Part shown: positions 1-9,947 of the stretch, piece by piece
Numbering within the stretch: position 1 is the stretch's first letter
Layout: each line of letters begins with the position of its first letter
Assembly: GCF_037204085.1 (NCBI RefSeq)
Contig: NZ_JBBCBW010000001.1
Coordinates: forward strand, 1 to 64,000
Length of the DNA: 64,000 bases
Direction: 5' to 3'
DNA from: Variovorax sp037204085
Lineage (GTDB): Bacteria; Pseudomonadota; Gammaproteobacteria; Burkholderiales; Burkholderiaceae_C
The notes under the pieces: model-generated
What the model was told of the DNA's origin: nothing
Database searches by the model: none
The model's input: the letters and a program-made list of their open reading frames with translations, nothing else
Made by a program: the position numbers and the translations under genes

Positions 1-90
1 GCAGCGAAATAAAGGAGGAGCCGAAGGCGGGGGACATTCGCGGAGGGGAGTACCCGGTGGCCTTTGCACACGCCCTGGACAGCAGCGCCA
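1..90. repeat. Dispersed hairpin repeat, copy A (cut by the window edge)
   Basis: The first 60 bases are identical to 17860-17919, and the next 30 differ at four positions (64, 70, 77, 89). Only the right part of the element is present here; the left inverted arm seen in copy B would lie before base 1. It forms the DNA just upstream of paaI, so it would be part of the 5' leader or promoter region of the paa operon if transcription starts further upstream. Reading frames through it are artefacts. Confidence 0.85.
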
Positions 91-114
91 AGAACAACAG
101 CACCAAGAACAAAA

Positions 115-558
115 ATGACAAACAACACCCGCACCCCGCAACAGACAGCCGAACACGTCCGAGACGGCATGTTCGCGAACGACAACGCCAGCAAGGGCCT
201 CGGCATGCGCATCGTCGAAGTCGCCCCCGGCCAGGCCACCCTGCAGATGCAGGTGCGCCCAGACATGCTCAACGGCCATGCCATCTGCCACGGCGGCTTC
301 ATGGCCACCTTGGCCGATTCCACCTTTGCATTCGCCTGCAACTCGTACAACGAACTCACGGTGGCCTCGGGCTTCTCGATCGACTTCATCGCGCCGGCAC
401 ACGAAGGCGACGTGCTCACCGCGCGCTGCTTCGAGGTTTCGAAGGCCGGGCGCACCGGCGTGTACGACACCGAAATCACCAACCAGCGCGGCGAGCGCGT
501 CGCTATCTTTCGCGGACGTTCGTATACCGCCAAGGGCCGCCCCGCCGTTGCCGCCTGA
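115..558 (+). CDS. paaI: Hydroxyphenylacetyl-CoA thioesterase PaaI
   Basis: A 147-residue hotdog-fold thioesterase. In the phenylacetate pathway PaaI releases CoA from dead-end ring-hydroxylated phenylacetyl-CoA and related thioesters, which keeps the CoA pool free. The family motif NGHAICHGG is at residues 53-61, followed by the LADS segment whose Asp68 matches the catalytic acid of PaaI proteins. The length is usual for the family. I chose ATG at 115 because upstream in-frame codons run into the repeat at 1-90. The ribosome binding site is weak. It is followed by paaK after 15 bases. Confidence 0.9.
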   Translation: MTNNTRTPQQTAEHVRDGMFANDNASKGLGMRIVEVAPGQATLQMQVRPDMLNGHAICHGGFMATLADSTFAFACNSYNELTVASGFSIDFIAPAHEGDVLTARCFEVSKAGRTGVYDTEITNQRGERVAIFRGRSYTAKGRPAVAA

Positions 559-573
559 GGAGACACAAACACC

Positions 574-1890
<1,317 letters not shown>

Positions 1891-1935
1891 ACGCGCGCAC
1901 CACTTCCATTCTCTTTGCAGACAAAGGACACGCAC

Positions 1936-2949
1936 ATGTACACCCAGGCAATGGACACCATGGGCAAGGACTCAGGCGACGACGGCAAGAAAAAGGCCGT
2001 GCGCTCCGCCGACGAAATGCGGCTCGAAGAACGCTTCGACGCTCGCATCGACGCCGGCGAGTTCATCGAGGCGAAGGACTGGATGCCCGAGCACTATCGC
2101 AAGACGCTGGTGCGCCAGATCAGCCAGCACGCGCATTCCGAAATCGTGGGCATGCTGCCCGAAGGCAACTGGATCGGCCGCGCGCCCACGCTCAAGCGCA
2201 AGGCCATCCTGCTGGCCAAGGTGCAGGACGAAGGCGGCCACGGCCTGTACCTGTACGCCGCCGCTGAAACGCTGGGCACCTCGCGCGACCAGATGTTCGA
2301 TGCGCTGCACAGCGGCAAGGCCAAGTACAGCTCGATCTTCAACTACCCCACGCTCACCTGGGCCGACATGGGCACCATCGGCTGGCTGGTCGACGGCGCG
2401 GCCATCATGAACCAGGTGCCAATCTGCCGCTGCTCGTATGCGCCGTATGCACGCGCCATGGTGCGCATCTGCCGCGAAGAGAGCTTTCACCAGCGCCAGG
2501 GCTACGAAGCCCTGCTGACCATGATGACGCATGGCACCCAGGCGCAGAAGGCGATGGTGCAGGACGCGGTCAACCGCTGGTGGTGGCCCTCCATCATGAT
2601 GTTCGGCCCGCCGGACGACCAGTCGCCCAACTCCGCGCAGTCGATGCGCTGGGGCATCAAGCGCTTCAGCAACGACGAGCTGCGCCAGAAGTTCGTCGAC
2701 GCCACCGTGGAGCAGGCGCGCATTCTCGGCGTGACTCTGCCCGACCCCGATCTGAAGTGGAACGAAGAGCGCCAGGCGCACGACTTCGGCACCATCGACT
2801 GGAGCGAGTTCTGGCGCGTGGTGGGCGGCGACGGCCCCTGCAACCGTGAGCGCCTGCAGGCCCGAGTCGATGCCTGGGAAGAAGGCGCCTGGGTGCGCGA
2901 AGCCGCCATGGCCCACGCCAACAAGCAACCCATGAAGGAGGCCGCATGA
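1936..2949 (+). CDS. paaA: 1,2-phenylacetyl-CoA epoxidase, catalytic subunit A
   Basis: A 337-residue ferritin-like diiron subunit of the multicomponent epoxidase that converts phenylacetyl-CoA to the 1,2-epoxide in the cytoplasm. Two ExxH iron-ligand motifs are visible: DEGGHG (Glu99, His102) and EESFH (Glu182, His185). The N-terminus is about 20 residues longer than in E. coli and Lys/Asp-rich, as is common in betaproteobacteria. An in-frame TTG lies at 1915, but ATG at 1936 after AAAGGA is the better start. The stop overlaps the paaB start by 4 bases (ATGA). Confidence 0.96.
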   Translation: MYTQAMDTMGKDSGDDGKKKAVRSADEMRLEERFDARIDAGEFIEAKDWMPEHYRKTLVRQISQHAHSEIVGMLPEGNWIGRAPTLKRKAILLAKVQDEGGHGLYLYAAAETLGTSRDQMFDALHSGKAKYSSIFNYPTLTWADMGTIGWLVDGAAIMNQVPICRCSYAPYARAMVRICREESFHQRQGYEALLTMMTHGTQAQKAMVQDAVNRWWWPSIMMFGPPDDQSPNSAQSMRWGIKRFSNDELRQKFVDATVEQARILGVTLPDPDLKWNEERQAHDFGTIDWSEFWRVVGGDGPCNRERLQARVDAWEEGAWVREAAMAHANKQPMKEAA

Positions 2950-3242
2950 GCGCCGAACAGAAACAAGAGTGGCCCCTGTGGGAAGTGTTCGTGCGCAGCA
3001 AGGCGGGGCTCGACCACAAGCACTGCGGCAGCCTGCACGCAGCCGATCCGAAGATGGCGATCCAGCTGGCCCGCGACGTGTACACGCGTCGGCAGGAAGG
3101 CAGCAGCATCTGGGTGGTTCGCTCGGACCAGATCGTGGCGAGCGACCCAGGGGACAAGGACATGTTCTTCGATCCGGCGGAGGACAAGGTGTATCGGCAT
3201 CCGACGTTCTATTCGTTGCCCAAGTCCGTGGACCACATGTAG
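2946..3242 (+). CDS. paaB: 1,2-phenylacetyl-CoA epoxidase subunit B
   Basis: A small 98-residue subunit of the phenylacetyl-CoA epoxidase. In E. coli PaaB bridges PaaAC units and is needed for electron transfer from the reductase PaaE. The sequence begins with WPLWEVFVRSKAGLDHKH, the family signature, and shows the expected single small domain. The start codon overlaps the paaA stop by 4 bases, so translation is probably coupled. paaC follows after 9 bases. Confidence 0.95.
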   Translation: MSAEQKQEWPLWEVFVRSKAGLDHKHCGSLHAADPKMAIQLARDVYTRRQEGSSIWVVRSDQIVASDPGDKDMFFDPAEDKVYRHPTFYSLPKSVDHM

Positions 3243-3251
3243 GCGGCCGGC

Positions 3252-4031
3252 ATGCAAGCATCCATAGAACTGAACCGCACCCCCACGGTGCAATACCTGC
3301 TGCGCATCGGCGACACCTGCCTGGTGCTCGCGCAGCGCCTCGGCGAATGGTGCGGCCATGCGCCCGTGCTGGAAGAAGACATTGCCATGGCCAACATCGC
3401 GCTCGACCTCGTCGGCCAGGCCCGTGCGCTGCTCACCCACGCCGGCAAGCTCGAAGGCCAAGGCCGCGAACACGACGAAGACCAGCTTGCCTACCTGCGC
3501 GACGAGCGCGACTACTTCAACCTCACGCTGGTCGAGCTTCCGCGCGGCGATTTCGCCTTTGCCGTGGTGCGCAACACCATGGTGGCCACGCTGCTCAAGC
3601 TGCTGTGGCAACGCCTTGCCGCGTCGAGCGATGCCGAGGTGGCCGCCATCGCCGGCAAGGCCGTGAAGGAGGCGCGCTATCACCAGCAGCATTCGGGCGA
3701 CTGGGTGGTTCGTCTCGGCGATGGCACAGATGAATCGCGCCGCCGTACGGAAAAGGCGCTGAAGCAGCTCTGGCTCTACATGCCCGAGCTGTTCGAGAGC
3801 GACGCGGTGGATGAAGCAGCCAGTGCCACCGGCCTAGGCCCGGCATGGAGCGAATTGCGCGAGCCGTGGCTCGCCGAGATGCAGCAGGTGCTCGAGGCCG
3901 CCGGCCTCGCAATGCCGCCGGAAGCCGCCTTTCGCAGCACCGGCAAGCACGGCGTGCACAGCGAGCACATGGGCTACATCCTCGCCGAGATGCAGCACCT
4001 GCAGCGCTCTTACCCGGGAGGCGTGTGGTGA
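3252..4031 (+). CDS. paaC: 1,2-phenylacetyl-CoA epoxidase, structural subunit C
   Basis: A 259-residue ferritin-like protein that pairs with PaaA. In known complexes PaaC has the same fold but is a structural partner without the working diiron site. The helical pattern and segments such as WCGHAPVLEEDIAMANIALD and HSEHMGYILAEMQHLQR are typical. The length matches the family. Its last bases overlap the GTG start of paaD by 4 bases. Confidence 0.95.
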   Translation: MQASIELNRTPTVQYLLRIGDTCLVLAQRLGEWCGHAPVLEEDIAMANIALDLVGQARALLTHAGKLEGQGREHDEDQLAYLRDERDYFNLTLVELPRGDFAFAVVRNTMVATLLKLLWQRLAASSDAEVAAIAGKAVKEARYHQQHSGDWVVRLGDGTDESRRRTEKALKQLWLYMPELFESDAVDEAASATGLGPAWSELREPWLAEMQQVLEAAGLAMPPEAAFRSTGKHGVHSEHMGYILAEMQHLQRSYPGGVW

Positions 4032-4555
4032 ACGCCGTCGCATCGCGCGTCGATGTGGCGTGGGCCGTGCTCCATACGGTGCTCGACCCCGAAGTGCCGG
4101 CCGTTTCTGTCTGCGACCTTGGCATCGTGCGCGAGGTGATCGAGCATGACGATGGACTGGAGATTGTGCTCACGCCCACCTACTCGGGCTGCCCCGCAAC
4201 CGAAGCCATCGAGCACGACGTGCTCGCCGCCATCGAACAGGCCGGCCTCGGCCGCGCACGCGCCACGCTGCGCCGCGCGCCCGCATGGAGCAGCGACTGG
4301 ATCAGCGACGAAGGCCGCGCCAAGCTCAAGGCCTACGGCATCGCACCGCCCGCGCATCTCACACCGGAAGCCGCGGCCAACACGGCAATGCCCATCCGCC
4401 TCTTCGGCCGTATGGGCGGCGGCGAACGCATCGCCTGCCCGCGCTGCGCGAGCGAACGCACCGAACGCCTTTCCGCCTTCGGTTCCACCGCATGCAAGGC
4501 GCTCTACCGCTGCATGGCCTGCCGCGAACCCTTCGAACATTTCAAGCCGATCTGA
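4028..4555 (+). CDS. paaD: Phenylacetate pathway Fe-S assembly-type protein PaaD
   Basis: 175 residues from a GTG start that overlaps the paaC stop (GTGA). The N-terminal half is a MIP18/DUF59 domain with DPEVPAVSVCDLGI at about residues 20-33. The C-terminus carries a five-cysteine set (Cys137, Cys140, Cys156, Cys162, Cys165), typical of PaaD (PaaJ in some nomenclatures). The protein is required for an active epoxidase and is thought to help mature the iron centres. That role is family knowledge and is not shown by the sequence alone. Confidence 0.93.
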   Translation: MNAVASRVDVAWAVLHTVLDPEVPAVSVCDLGIVREVIEHDDGLEIVLTPTYSGCPATEAIEHDVLAAIEQAGLGRARATLRRAPAWSSDWISDEGRAKLKAYGIAPPAHLTPEAAANTAMPIRLFGRMGGGERIACPRCASERTERLSAFGSTACKALYRCMACREPFEHFKPI

Positions 4556-4562
4556 CAAAGCG

Positions 4563-5657
4563 ATGAGCACCCTCTTCCACCCGCTGCGCGTGAAGGCCAT
4601 CGAGCCCGACACGGCCGAGGCAGTCATCGTGTCGTTCGAAGTACCGGCCGACCTGCGGGAAACCTTCGGCTTTACCCAGGGCCAGTACCTCACGCTGCGC
4701 CGCGACATCGACGGGCAGGACCTGCGCCGCTCTTATTCGATCTGTGCCGGCCTCGACGACGGCGAGCTGCGCGTCGGCGTGCGCAAGGTGCGCGGCGGCG
4801 TTTTCTCCAACTGGATCAACGCGCACCTGCAGCCCGGCGACACGGTGCAGGTGATGGCGCCGCAGGGCCGCTTCTTCGTGCCCATCGAACCCGGCGCCGC
4901 GCGCCACCATGTCGGCATTGCGGGCGGCAGCGGCATCACGCCGATTCTCTCCATCATGAAAACCGTGCTGGCGCGCGAACCGCTTAGCCGCTTCACGCTG
5001 ATCTACGGCAACCGGCAGCTGCAATCCACGATGTTCAAGGAAGAAATCGAGGACCTGAAGAACCGCTACATGACGCGGCTGGTGCTGCACCATGTTTTCT
5101 CCGACGAGCACACCGATTCGCCGCTGGGCCACGGCGTGATGAACCGCGAAAAGATCGGCGAGTTTCTGCAGACGGTAGTTCCCGCCGTGGGCATCGACCA
5201 TGCCTACGTTTGCGGGCCGTTCCAGATGAACGACGAGGCCGAGGCTGCGATGCTTGCCGCGGGCGTGCCCGAGGAGCGCATCCACATCGAGCGCTTTGGC
5301 GTTGCGCTGCCCTCTACCACGTCGGCAGGCCAGGTGGGTGCAGTGGTGCACGAGGCCTTGCCCGGCGATGCCAAGCAGGCGCGCATCACCATCGTGCGCG
5401 ACGGCCTGCAGCGCGAAATCGCCTTTACCGAAGGCCAGCCGAGCATTCTCGATGCAGCCTCGGCGGCGGGCCTCGAAGTGCCCTTCTCATGCACCTCCGG
5501 CGTGTGCGGCACCTGCCGCGCCAAGCTGGTGGAGGGGGAAGTCCGCATGGAAAGAAATTTTGCGCTCGACAAGAATGAAGTGGCCGCAGGATTCGTGCTG
5601 ACCTGCCAGGCGCACCCCCTCACCGAACGCGTCACCCTGTCGTTCGACGAGCGCTGA
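4563..5657 (+). CDS. paaE: 1,2-phenylacetyl-CoA epoxidase reductase subunit E
   Basis: A 364-residue NAD(P)H-ferredoxin reductase that passes electrons from NADPH through FAD and a 2Fe-2S cluster to the PaaA diiron site. The domain order is an FAD-binding barrel with RSYSIC near residue 60, a nucleotide-binding GGSGITP segment, and a C-terminal plant-type ferredoxin. The cluster ligands Cys310, Cys315, Cys318 and Cys348 are spaced as in the family. ATG at 4563 is preceded by a short gap after paaD. It closes the paaABCDE block. Confidence 0.96.
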   Translation: MSTLFHPLRVKAIEPDTAEAVIVSFEVPADLRETFGFTQGQYLTLRRDIDGQDLRRSYSICAGLDDGELRVGVRKVRGGVFSNWINAHLQPGDTVQVMAPQGRFFVPIEPGAARHHVGIAGGSGITPILSIMKTVLAREPLSRFTLIYGNRQLQSTMFKEEIEDLKNRYMTRLVLHHVFSDEHTDSPLGHGVMNREKIGEFLQTVVPAVGIDHAYVCGPFQMNDEAEAAMLAAGVPEERIHIERFGVALPSTTSAGQVGAVVHEALPGDAKQARITIVRDGLQREIAFTEGQPSILDAASAAGLEVPFSCTSGVCGTCRAKLVEGEVRMERNFALDKNEVAAGFVLTCQAHPLTERVTLSFDER

Positions 5658-5696
5658 CACCACAACAACGATTTTTCAACCCGGAGACAAACCAAA

Positions 5697-6842
5697 ATGA
5701 AATTCTTCAAGCCCCTGGTGATTGCCGCGCTGTGCGCCACAGCCGCCGTGGCATGGGCCGATGTGAATGTCGGCGTGACGCTCTCGGCCACCGGCCCGGC
5801 CGCCTCGCTCGGCATTCCCGAGAAGAACACCATCGCGCTGATGCCCAAGACCATCGGCGGCCAGAAGATCAACTACATCGTGCTGGACGACGCCTCCGAC
5901 ACCACGGCCGCCGTGGCCAACACGCGCAAGCTCATTGCAGAGAACAAGGTCGACATCGTGCTGGGCTCGACCACCACGCCCAACTCGCTCGCAATGATCG
6001 ACGTGGTGAGCGAAGCCAAGACGCCGATGATTTCCATCGCCGCCTCGGCCCGCATCGTCGAGCCGATGGATGCCAAGAAGCAGTGGGTCTTCAAGACGCC
6101 GCAGAACGACATCATGATGTCCCTGGCCATTGCCGAGCACATGGCCACCAGCGGCGTGAAGACGGTGGCCTTCATCGGCTTCTCCGACGCGTACGGCGAA
6201 GGCTGGTCGCAAGAATTCGCGAAGGCGGCCGAGCTGAAGAAACTCAAGATCGTGGCCAACGAGCGCTATGCGCGCACCGACACCTCCGTGACCGGCCAAG
6301 CCTTGAAAATCATGGCCGCCAAGGCCGACGCGGTGCTGGTTGCGGGCTCGGGCACGCCGGCCGCGCTGCCGCAGAAAACGCTCAAGGAGCGCGGCTACAC
6401 CGGCAAGATGTACCAGACGCACGGCGTCGCCAACGCCGACTTCCTGCGCGTCGGCGGCAAGGACGTGGAAGGCACCTTCCTGCCTGCCGGTCCGGTGCTG
6501 GTGGCCGAGCAACTGCCGGCCAGCCATCCGGTGAAGAAATCGGCCATGGCCTACGTGACTGCCTACGAGGGCGCGAACGGCAAGAACACGGTATCGACCT
6601 TCGGCGCGCACGCATGGGACGCAGGCCTGCTGATGACGTCGGCAGTGCCTGTTGCATTGAAGAAGGCTCAGCCGGGCACACCCGAATTCCGCGCCGCGCT
6701 GCGCGACGCGCTCGAGCAGGTGAAGGACGTGGCCGGCGCCCACGGCGTATTCAACATGACGGCGAACGACCACCTGGGCCTGGACCAGCGTGCCCGTGTC
6801 ATGGTCAAAATCGAAAACGGCGCCTGGAAATACCAGCCCTGA
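5697..6842 (+). CDS. Periplasmic binding protein, branched-chain amino acid ABC family
   Basis: 381 residues with a clear signal peptide (residues 1 to about 21, cleaved after AWA). It is a type-I periplasmic binding protein of the LivJ/HAAT group, with VTLSATGPAASLGIPEKNT in the N-lobe. It lies 39 bases after paaE and is followed by three membrane or ATPase genes on the same strand, so it is the receptor of that importer. Because the set lies between paaE and paaZ, phenylacetate or another aromatic acid is a reasonable substrate. This is inferred from location; binding proteins of this family also serve amino acids, urea and amides. Confidence 0.85.
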   Translation: MKFFKPLVIAALCATAAVAWADVNVGVTLSATGPAASLGIPEKNTIALMPKTIGGQKINYIVLDDASDTTAAVANTRKLIAENKVDIVLGSTTTPNSLAMIDVVSEAKTPMISIAASARIVEPMDAKKQWVFKTPQNDIMMSLAIAEHMATSGVKTVAFIGFSDAYGEGWSQEFAKAAELKKLKIVANERYARTDTSVTGQALKIMAAKADAVLVAGSGTPAALPQKTLKERGYTGKMYQTHGVANADFLRVGGKDVEGTFLPAGPVLVAEQLPASHPVKKSAMAYVTAYEGANGKNTVSTFGAHAWDAGLLMTSAVPVALKKAQPGTPEFRAALRDALEQVKDVAGAHGVFNMTANDHLGLDQRARVMVKIENGAWKYQP

Positions 6843-6852
6843 CCTGGTCTCG

Positions 6853-6964
6853 CTCCCTCCCCCTCTGGGGGAGGGCTGGGGTGGGGGCTCGACGGCATCG
6901 ACGTTCGTGCAGCCGTGAATACGGGGGCTGCGCCCATCCCAACCTTCCCCGAACGGGGAAGGAG
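6853..6964. repeat. Paired REP-like inverted repeat, copy 1
   Basis: Two G/C-rich hairpins in inverted orientation: CTCCCCCTCTGGGGGAG near 6857 and CCTTCCCCGAACGGGGAAGG near 6943. They flank a spacer of about 45 bases. The outer arms (GCTGGGGTGGGGGC and GCGCCCATCCCAACC) also pair. The element fills the gap between the binding protein gene and the permease gene. The same layout recurs at 10698-10813 and 22684-22781. In transcripts it would fold into strong stem-loops that could protect the upstream mRNA. Confidence 0.75.
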
Positions 6965-7011
6965 CAATGCAGACACTGATTCGATACAAGGGCTGAGCCC
7001 AAAGGTTTTCT

Positions 7012-8040
7012 ATGGATCTGCAGATCGCCCTTTTGCTGGGGCAGGACGGCATCGTGAACGGTGCCGTCTACGGATTGATGGCGCTTGCTCTTGTGCTGGT
7101 GTTCTCGGTCACGCGCGTCATCTTCATTCCCCAGGGCGAGTTCGTCGCCTTCGGGGCGCTCTCGATGGCAATGCTGCAAACGGGCCGGGTGCCGGCCACG
7201 CTGTGGCTGCTGATTGCGCTCGCGGCCATGGTGCTGGTGGTCGAGTTCTGGCGCTGGAAGCGCGGCGCGGTCGTCGACTGGGCTTCGGCAGTTGCGTGGT
7301 GCGTCGTGTTGCCGCTGGCCGCCGCCGCACTGGTATTGCTGCTCAAGCCGACATCGATGGCGGCCCAAGCCGTCACCACGCTGGTGTTGATCGCGCCGCT
7401 CGGACCGCTGCTCTATCGCCTTGCCTACCGGCCATTGGCCGATGCCAGCGTGCTGATGCTGCTGATCGTCTCGGTCGCGCTGCACGGCGTGCTGGTGGGG
7501 CTGGGCCTGCTCTTCTTCGGCGCCGAGGGCTATCGCACCGCGCCGTTTTCCGAAGAGCGCTTTGACATGGGCGGCATTCCCGTCAGCGGGCAGTCGCTGG
7601 TGGTGGTGGGTGTCACGCTGCTGCTGGTGATTGCAATGTTCCTGTTCTTCGGCCGCTCGATGATCGGCAAGGCTCTGCGCGCCACCGCCATCAACCGCGT
7701 GGGCGCTCGGCTGTCGGGCATTCCTACGGAGCTCTCGGGCGACTTGAGCTTTGCGCTCGCGGCGCTCATCGGCGCAATTTCGGGGCTGCTGATTGCGCCG
7801 CTCACCACGGTGTATTACGACACCGGCTTCCTGATCGGCCTCAAGGGCTTTGTCGCCGCCATCGTGGGTGGGCTGGCGAGCTATCCGCTGGCGCTCGCGG
7901 GCGCGCTGCTGGTCGGGCAGCTCGAAGCCTTTGCTTCGTTCTGGGCCAGCCCGTTCAAGGAGGTGCTGGTCTTCACGCTGATCATTCCGGTGCTGTGGTG
8001 GCGCTCGCTGCACAGCCATCATGTGGAGGACGAGGAATGA
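7012..8040 (+). CDS. LivH-type ABC transporter permease
   Basis: A 342-residue inner-membrane permease of the branched-chain amino acid (HAAT) ABC family, with about eight hydrophobic segments spread over its length. It begins MDLQIALLLGQDGIVNGAVY, a typical LivH opening. The conserved cytoplasmic segment GKALRATAINRVGARLSGI, near residue 220, contacts the ATPases. An AAAGG lies 8-12 bases before the start. The stop overlaps the next gene's ATG by 4 bases. It should form the channel with the permease half of the following fusion protein. Confidence 0.9.
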   Translation: MDLQIALLLGQDGIVNGAVYGLMALALVLVFSVTRVIFIPQGEFVAFGALSMAMLQTGRVPATLWLLIALAAMVLVVEFWRWKRGAVVDWASAVAWCVVLPLAAAALVLLLKPTSMAAQAVTTLVLIAPLGPLLYRLAYRPLADASVLMLLIVSVALHGVLVGLGLLFFGAEGYRTAPFSEERFDMGGIPVSGQSLVVVGVTLLLVIAMFLFFGRSMIGKALRATAINRVGARLSGIPTELSGDLSFALAALIGAISGLLIAPLTTVYYDTGFLIGLKGFVAAIVGGLASYPLALAGALLVGQLEAFASFWASPFKEVLVFTLIIPVLWWRSLHSHHVEDEE

Positions 8041-9947
8041 ACGACACCTCCGCCAACAACACCGCAGGCGCGGCGCCGCCATCAGCTGGCCGAGCGCTGG
8101 TCACGCCGAGGCAGCTCACGCTCGGCTTTGTCGTGCTGCTCGCAGCGGCCTGGGGCTTCCTGCCGGAGTTCACGGTCTCGGTGCTCAGCAACATCGGGCT
8201 CTATGCACTGGTTGCGGTCGGGCTGGTCATGCTGACGGGCGTGGGCGGCATGACCTCCTTCGGCCAGGCCGCTTTCGTGGGCGTGGGCTCGTACGCGACT
8301 GCGTGGATCTGCACATCGCCCACCGCGGCGGCGTGGATGGGCGGCATCGTCGGCCCCGCCTTGCTGCCATGGGCCGGGCTGCTGCTGGGTTTGCTGCTGA
8401 CTTTCGCCCTGGCATGGGCCCTTGGCGCGGTCACCCTCAAGCTGCAGGGGCACTACCTGCCGCTGTGCACCATTGCCTGGGGCCTCAGCCTGTACTACCT
8501 GTTCGGCAACATGGATTTCCTGGGCGGGCAAACAGGCATCACCGGCGTGCCGCCGCTGGTGATTGCCGGCTTCTCGCTGGCCACGCCGCGCGCGCTTGGC
8601 GTGGTGATCTGGGCCGTGCTGCTGCTGGCGCTGTGGGCCATGCACAACCTGCTCGATTCGCGCGAAGGCCGCGCGATTCGCGCGCTCAAGGGCGGGCGGC
8701 TCATGGCCGAGTCGATGGGGGTGGACACCGCCCGCCACCGCGTGAAGCTCTTCGTGCTTGCGGCCCTGCTGGCGGCCGTGTCGGGCTGGCTCTATGCGCA
8801 CCTGCAGCGTTTTGTGAACCCCACGCCTTTCAACCTGAACATCGGCATCGAGTTGCTGTTCATGGCGGTGGTCGGCGGCGCGGGGCACCTGTGGGGCGCG
8901 GTTCTGGGCGCTGCGCTCATCACGCTGCTGAAGGAAAAGCTGCAGGACGTGCTGCCTTCGCTGCTCGGCAGCAGCGGGAATTTCGAGGTGATCGTGTTCG
9001 GCCTGCTCATGCTCTTTGTGCTGCAGCGCTTTGCGGATGGACTGTGGCCGACGCTGGCGCGCATTGCAAGGCGCTGGCTGCGCCCGCATGCGGGTGCTGA
9101 AATCAATGCTTCGCAGCCCTCGGCGATGGCGGTGCAACTGGTACAGCGCAACCTGCCTGCCAAGGGCGAGGTCATGCTGCAGGCCACGAACGTCAGCAAG
9201 CGCTTCGGCGGCCTCGTGGCCAACAACGACATCTCGATGACGCTGAAGGCGGGCGAGATCCACGCGCTGATCGGGCCGAACGGCGCGGGCAAAAGCACCT
9301 TCTTCAACATGATCTCGGGCGTGGACGATCCGAGCTCGGGCGAAGTGCGGCTCGCGGGCCAGCCCATGGCGGCCAAGCCTTCGCGCGTGTTCGCCGCGCT
9401 CGGCCTCGGTCGCACCTTCCAGCATGTGCGCCTGCTCGGGCAGCGCAGCGTGGTCGAGAACGTCGCGCTCGGTGCCCACCTTCGTGCCCGGCGCGGCTGG
9501 CTTGCCGCCATGCTTCGGCTGGACCGCGCGGAAGAAGCCGCACTGCTGGCCGAAGCCCGCCGCCAGATCGAGCGCTGCGGCCTCGGCGCGCATGCCGATA
9601 CGCCCGCTGCATCGCTCTCGCTCGGCCAGCAGCGTGTGGTCGAGATTGCGCGCGCGCTGGCCGGCCAACCCTCGGTGCTGCTGCTCGACGAACCCGCCGC
9701 GGGCCTCCGTCACCTGGAAAAGCGCGCACTTTCCGTGCTGCTGAGCCAGTTGCGCGCCGAAGGCCTCGGCATCCTCGTGGTGGAACATGACATGGAATTT
9801 GTGATGAACCTTGCCGACCGCATCACCGTGCTGGAGTTCGGCACGGTCATCGCGACCGGCACGCCGGCCGAGGTGCAAGCCAATCCGCGCGTGCTCGAGG
9901 CCTACCTGGGCGGCGCCGACGACCAGCTGCTGGAGGACGCACGATGA
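8037..9947 (+). CDS. Fused LivM-type permease and LivG-type ATPase
   Basis: 636 residues joining two ABC subunits that are separate in E. coli. Residues 1 to about 350 are a multi-span LivM-like permease, with GVGGMTSFGQAAFVGVGSYA near residue 70. Residues from about 380 on are a LivG-like ATPase with Walker A GPNGAGKST near residue 412, signature LSLGQQRVVEIARAL and Walker B VLLLDEPAAGL. No stop or frameshift separates them. Met380 (codon at 9174) marks where a free LivG would begin. Such fusions occur in several betaproteobacteria. It is coupled on both sides by 4-base overlaps. Confidence 0.92.
   Translation: MNDTSANNTAGAAPPSAGRALVTPRQLTLGFVVLLAAAWGFLPEFTVSVLSNIGLYALVAVGLVMLTGVGGMTSFGQAAFVGVGSYATAWICTSPTAAAWMGGIVGPALLPWAGLLLGLLLTFALAWALGAVTLKLQGHYLPLCTIAWGLSLYYLFGNMDFLGGQTGITGVPPLVIAGFSLATPRALGVVIWAVLLLALWAMHNLLDSREGRAIRALKGGRLMAESMGVDTARHRVKLFVLAALLAAVSGWLYAHLQRFVNPTPFNLNIGIELLFMAVVGGAGHLWGAVLGAALITLLKEKLQDVLPSLLGSSGNFEVIVFGLLMLFVLQRFADGLWPTLARIARRWLRPHAGAEINASQPSAMAVQLVQRNLPAKGEVMLQATNVSKRFGGLVANNDISMTLKAGEIHALIGPNGAGKSTFFNMISGVDDPSSGEVRLAGQPMAAKPSRVFAALGLGRTFQHVRLLGQRSVVENVALGAHLRARRGWLAAMLRLDRAEEAALLAEARRQIERCGLGAHADTPAASLSLGQQRVVEIARALAGQPSVLLLDEPAAGLRHLEKRALSVLLSQLRAEGLGILVVEHDMEFVMNLADRITVLEFGTVIATGTPAEVQANPRVLEAYLGGADDQLLEDAR

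Noticed and set aside
6967..6996. Nine-codon mini-gene (ATG to TGA) after AAGGAG before the LivH-type gene
   Set aside because: The purine run is part of the REP-like hairpin and only two bases from the ATG, too close for a ribosome site. The other REP copies have no such frame.
8082..9878. 598-residue open frame on the minus strand
   Set aside because: It is antisense to the fused LivM-LivG gene, rich in Gln/His/Arg and without any recognisable domain.
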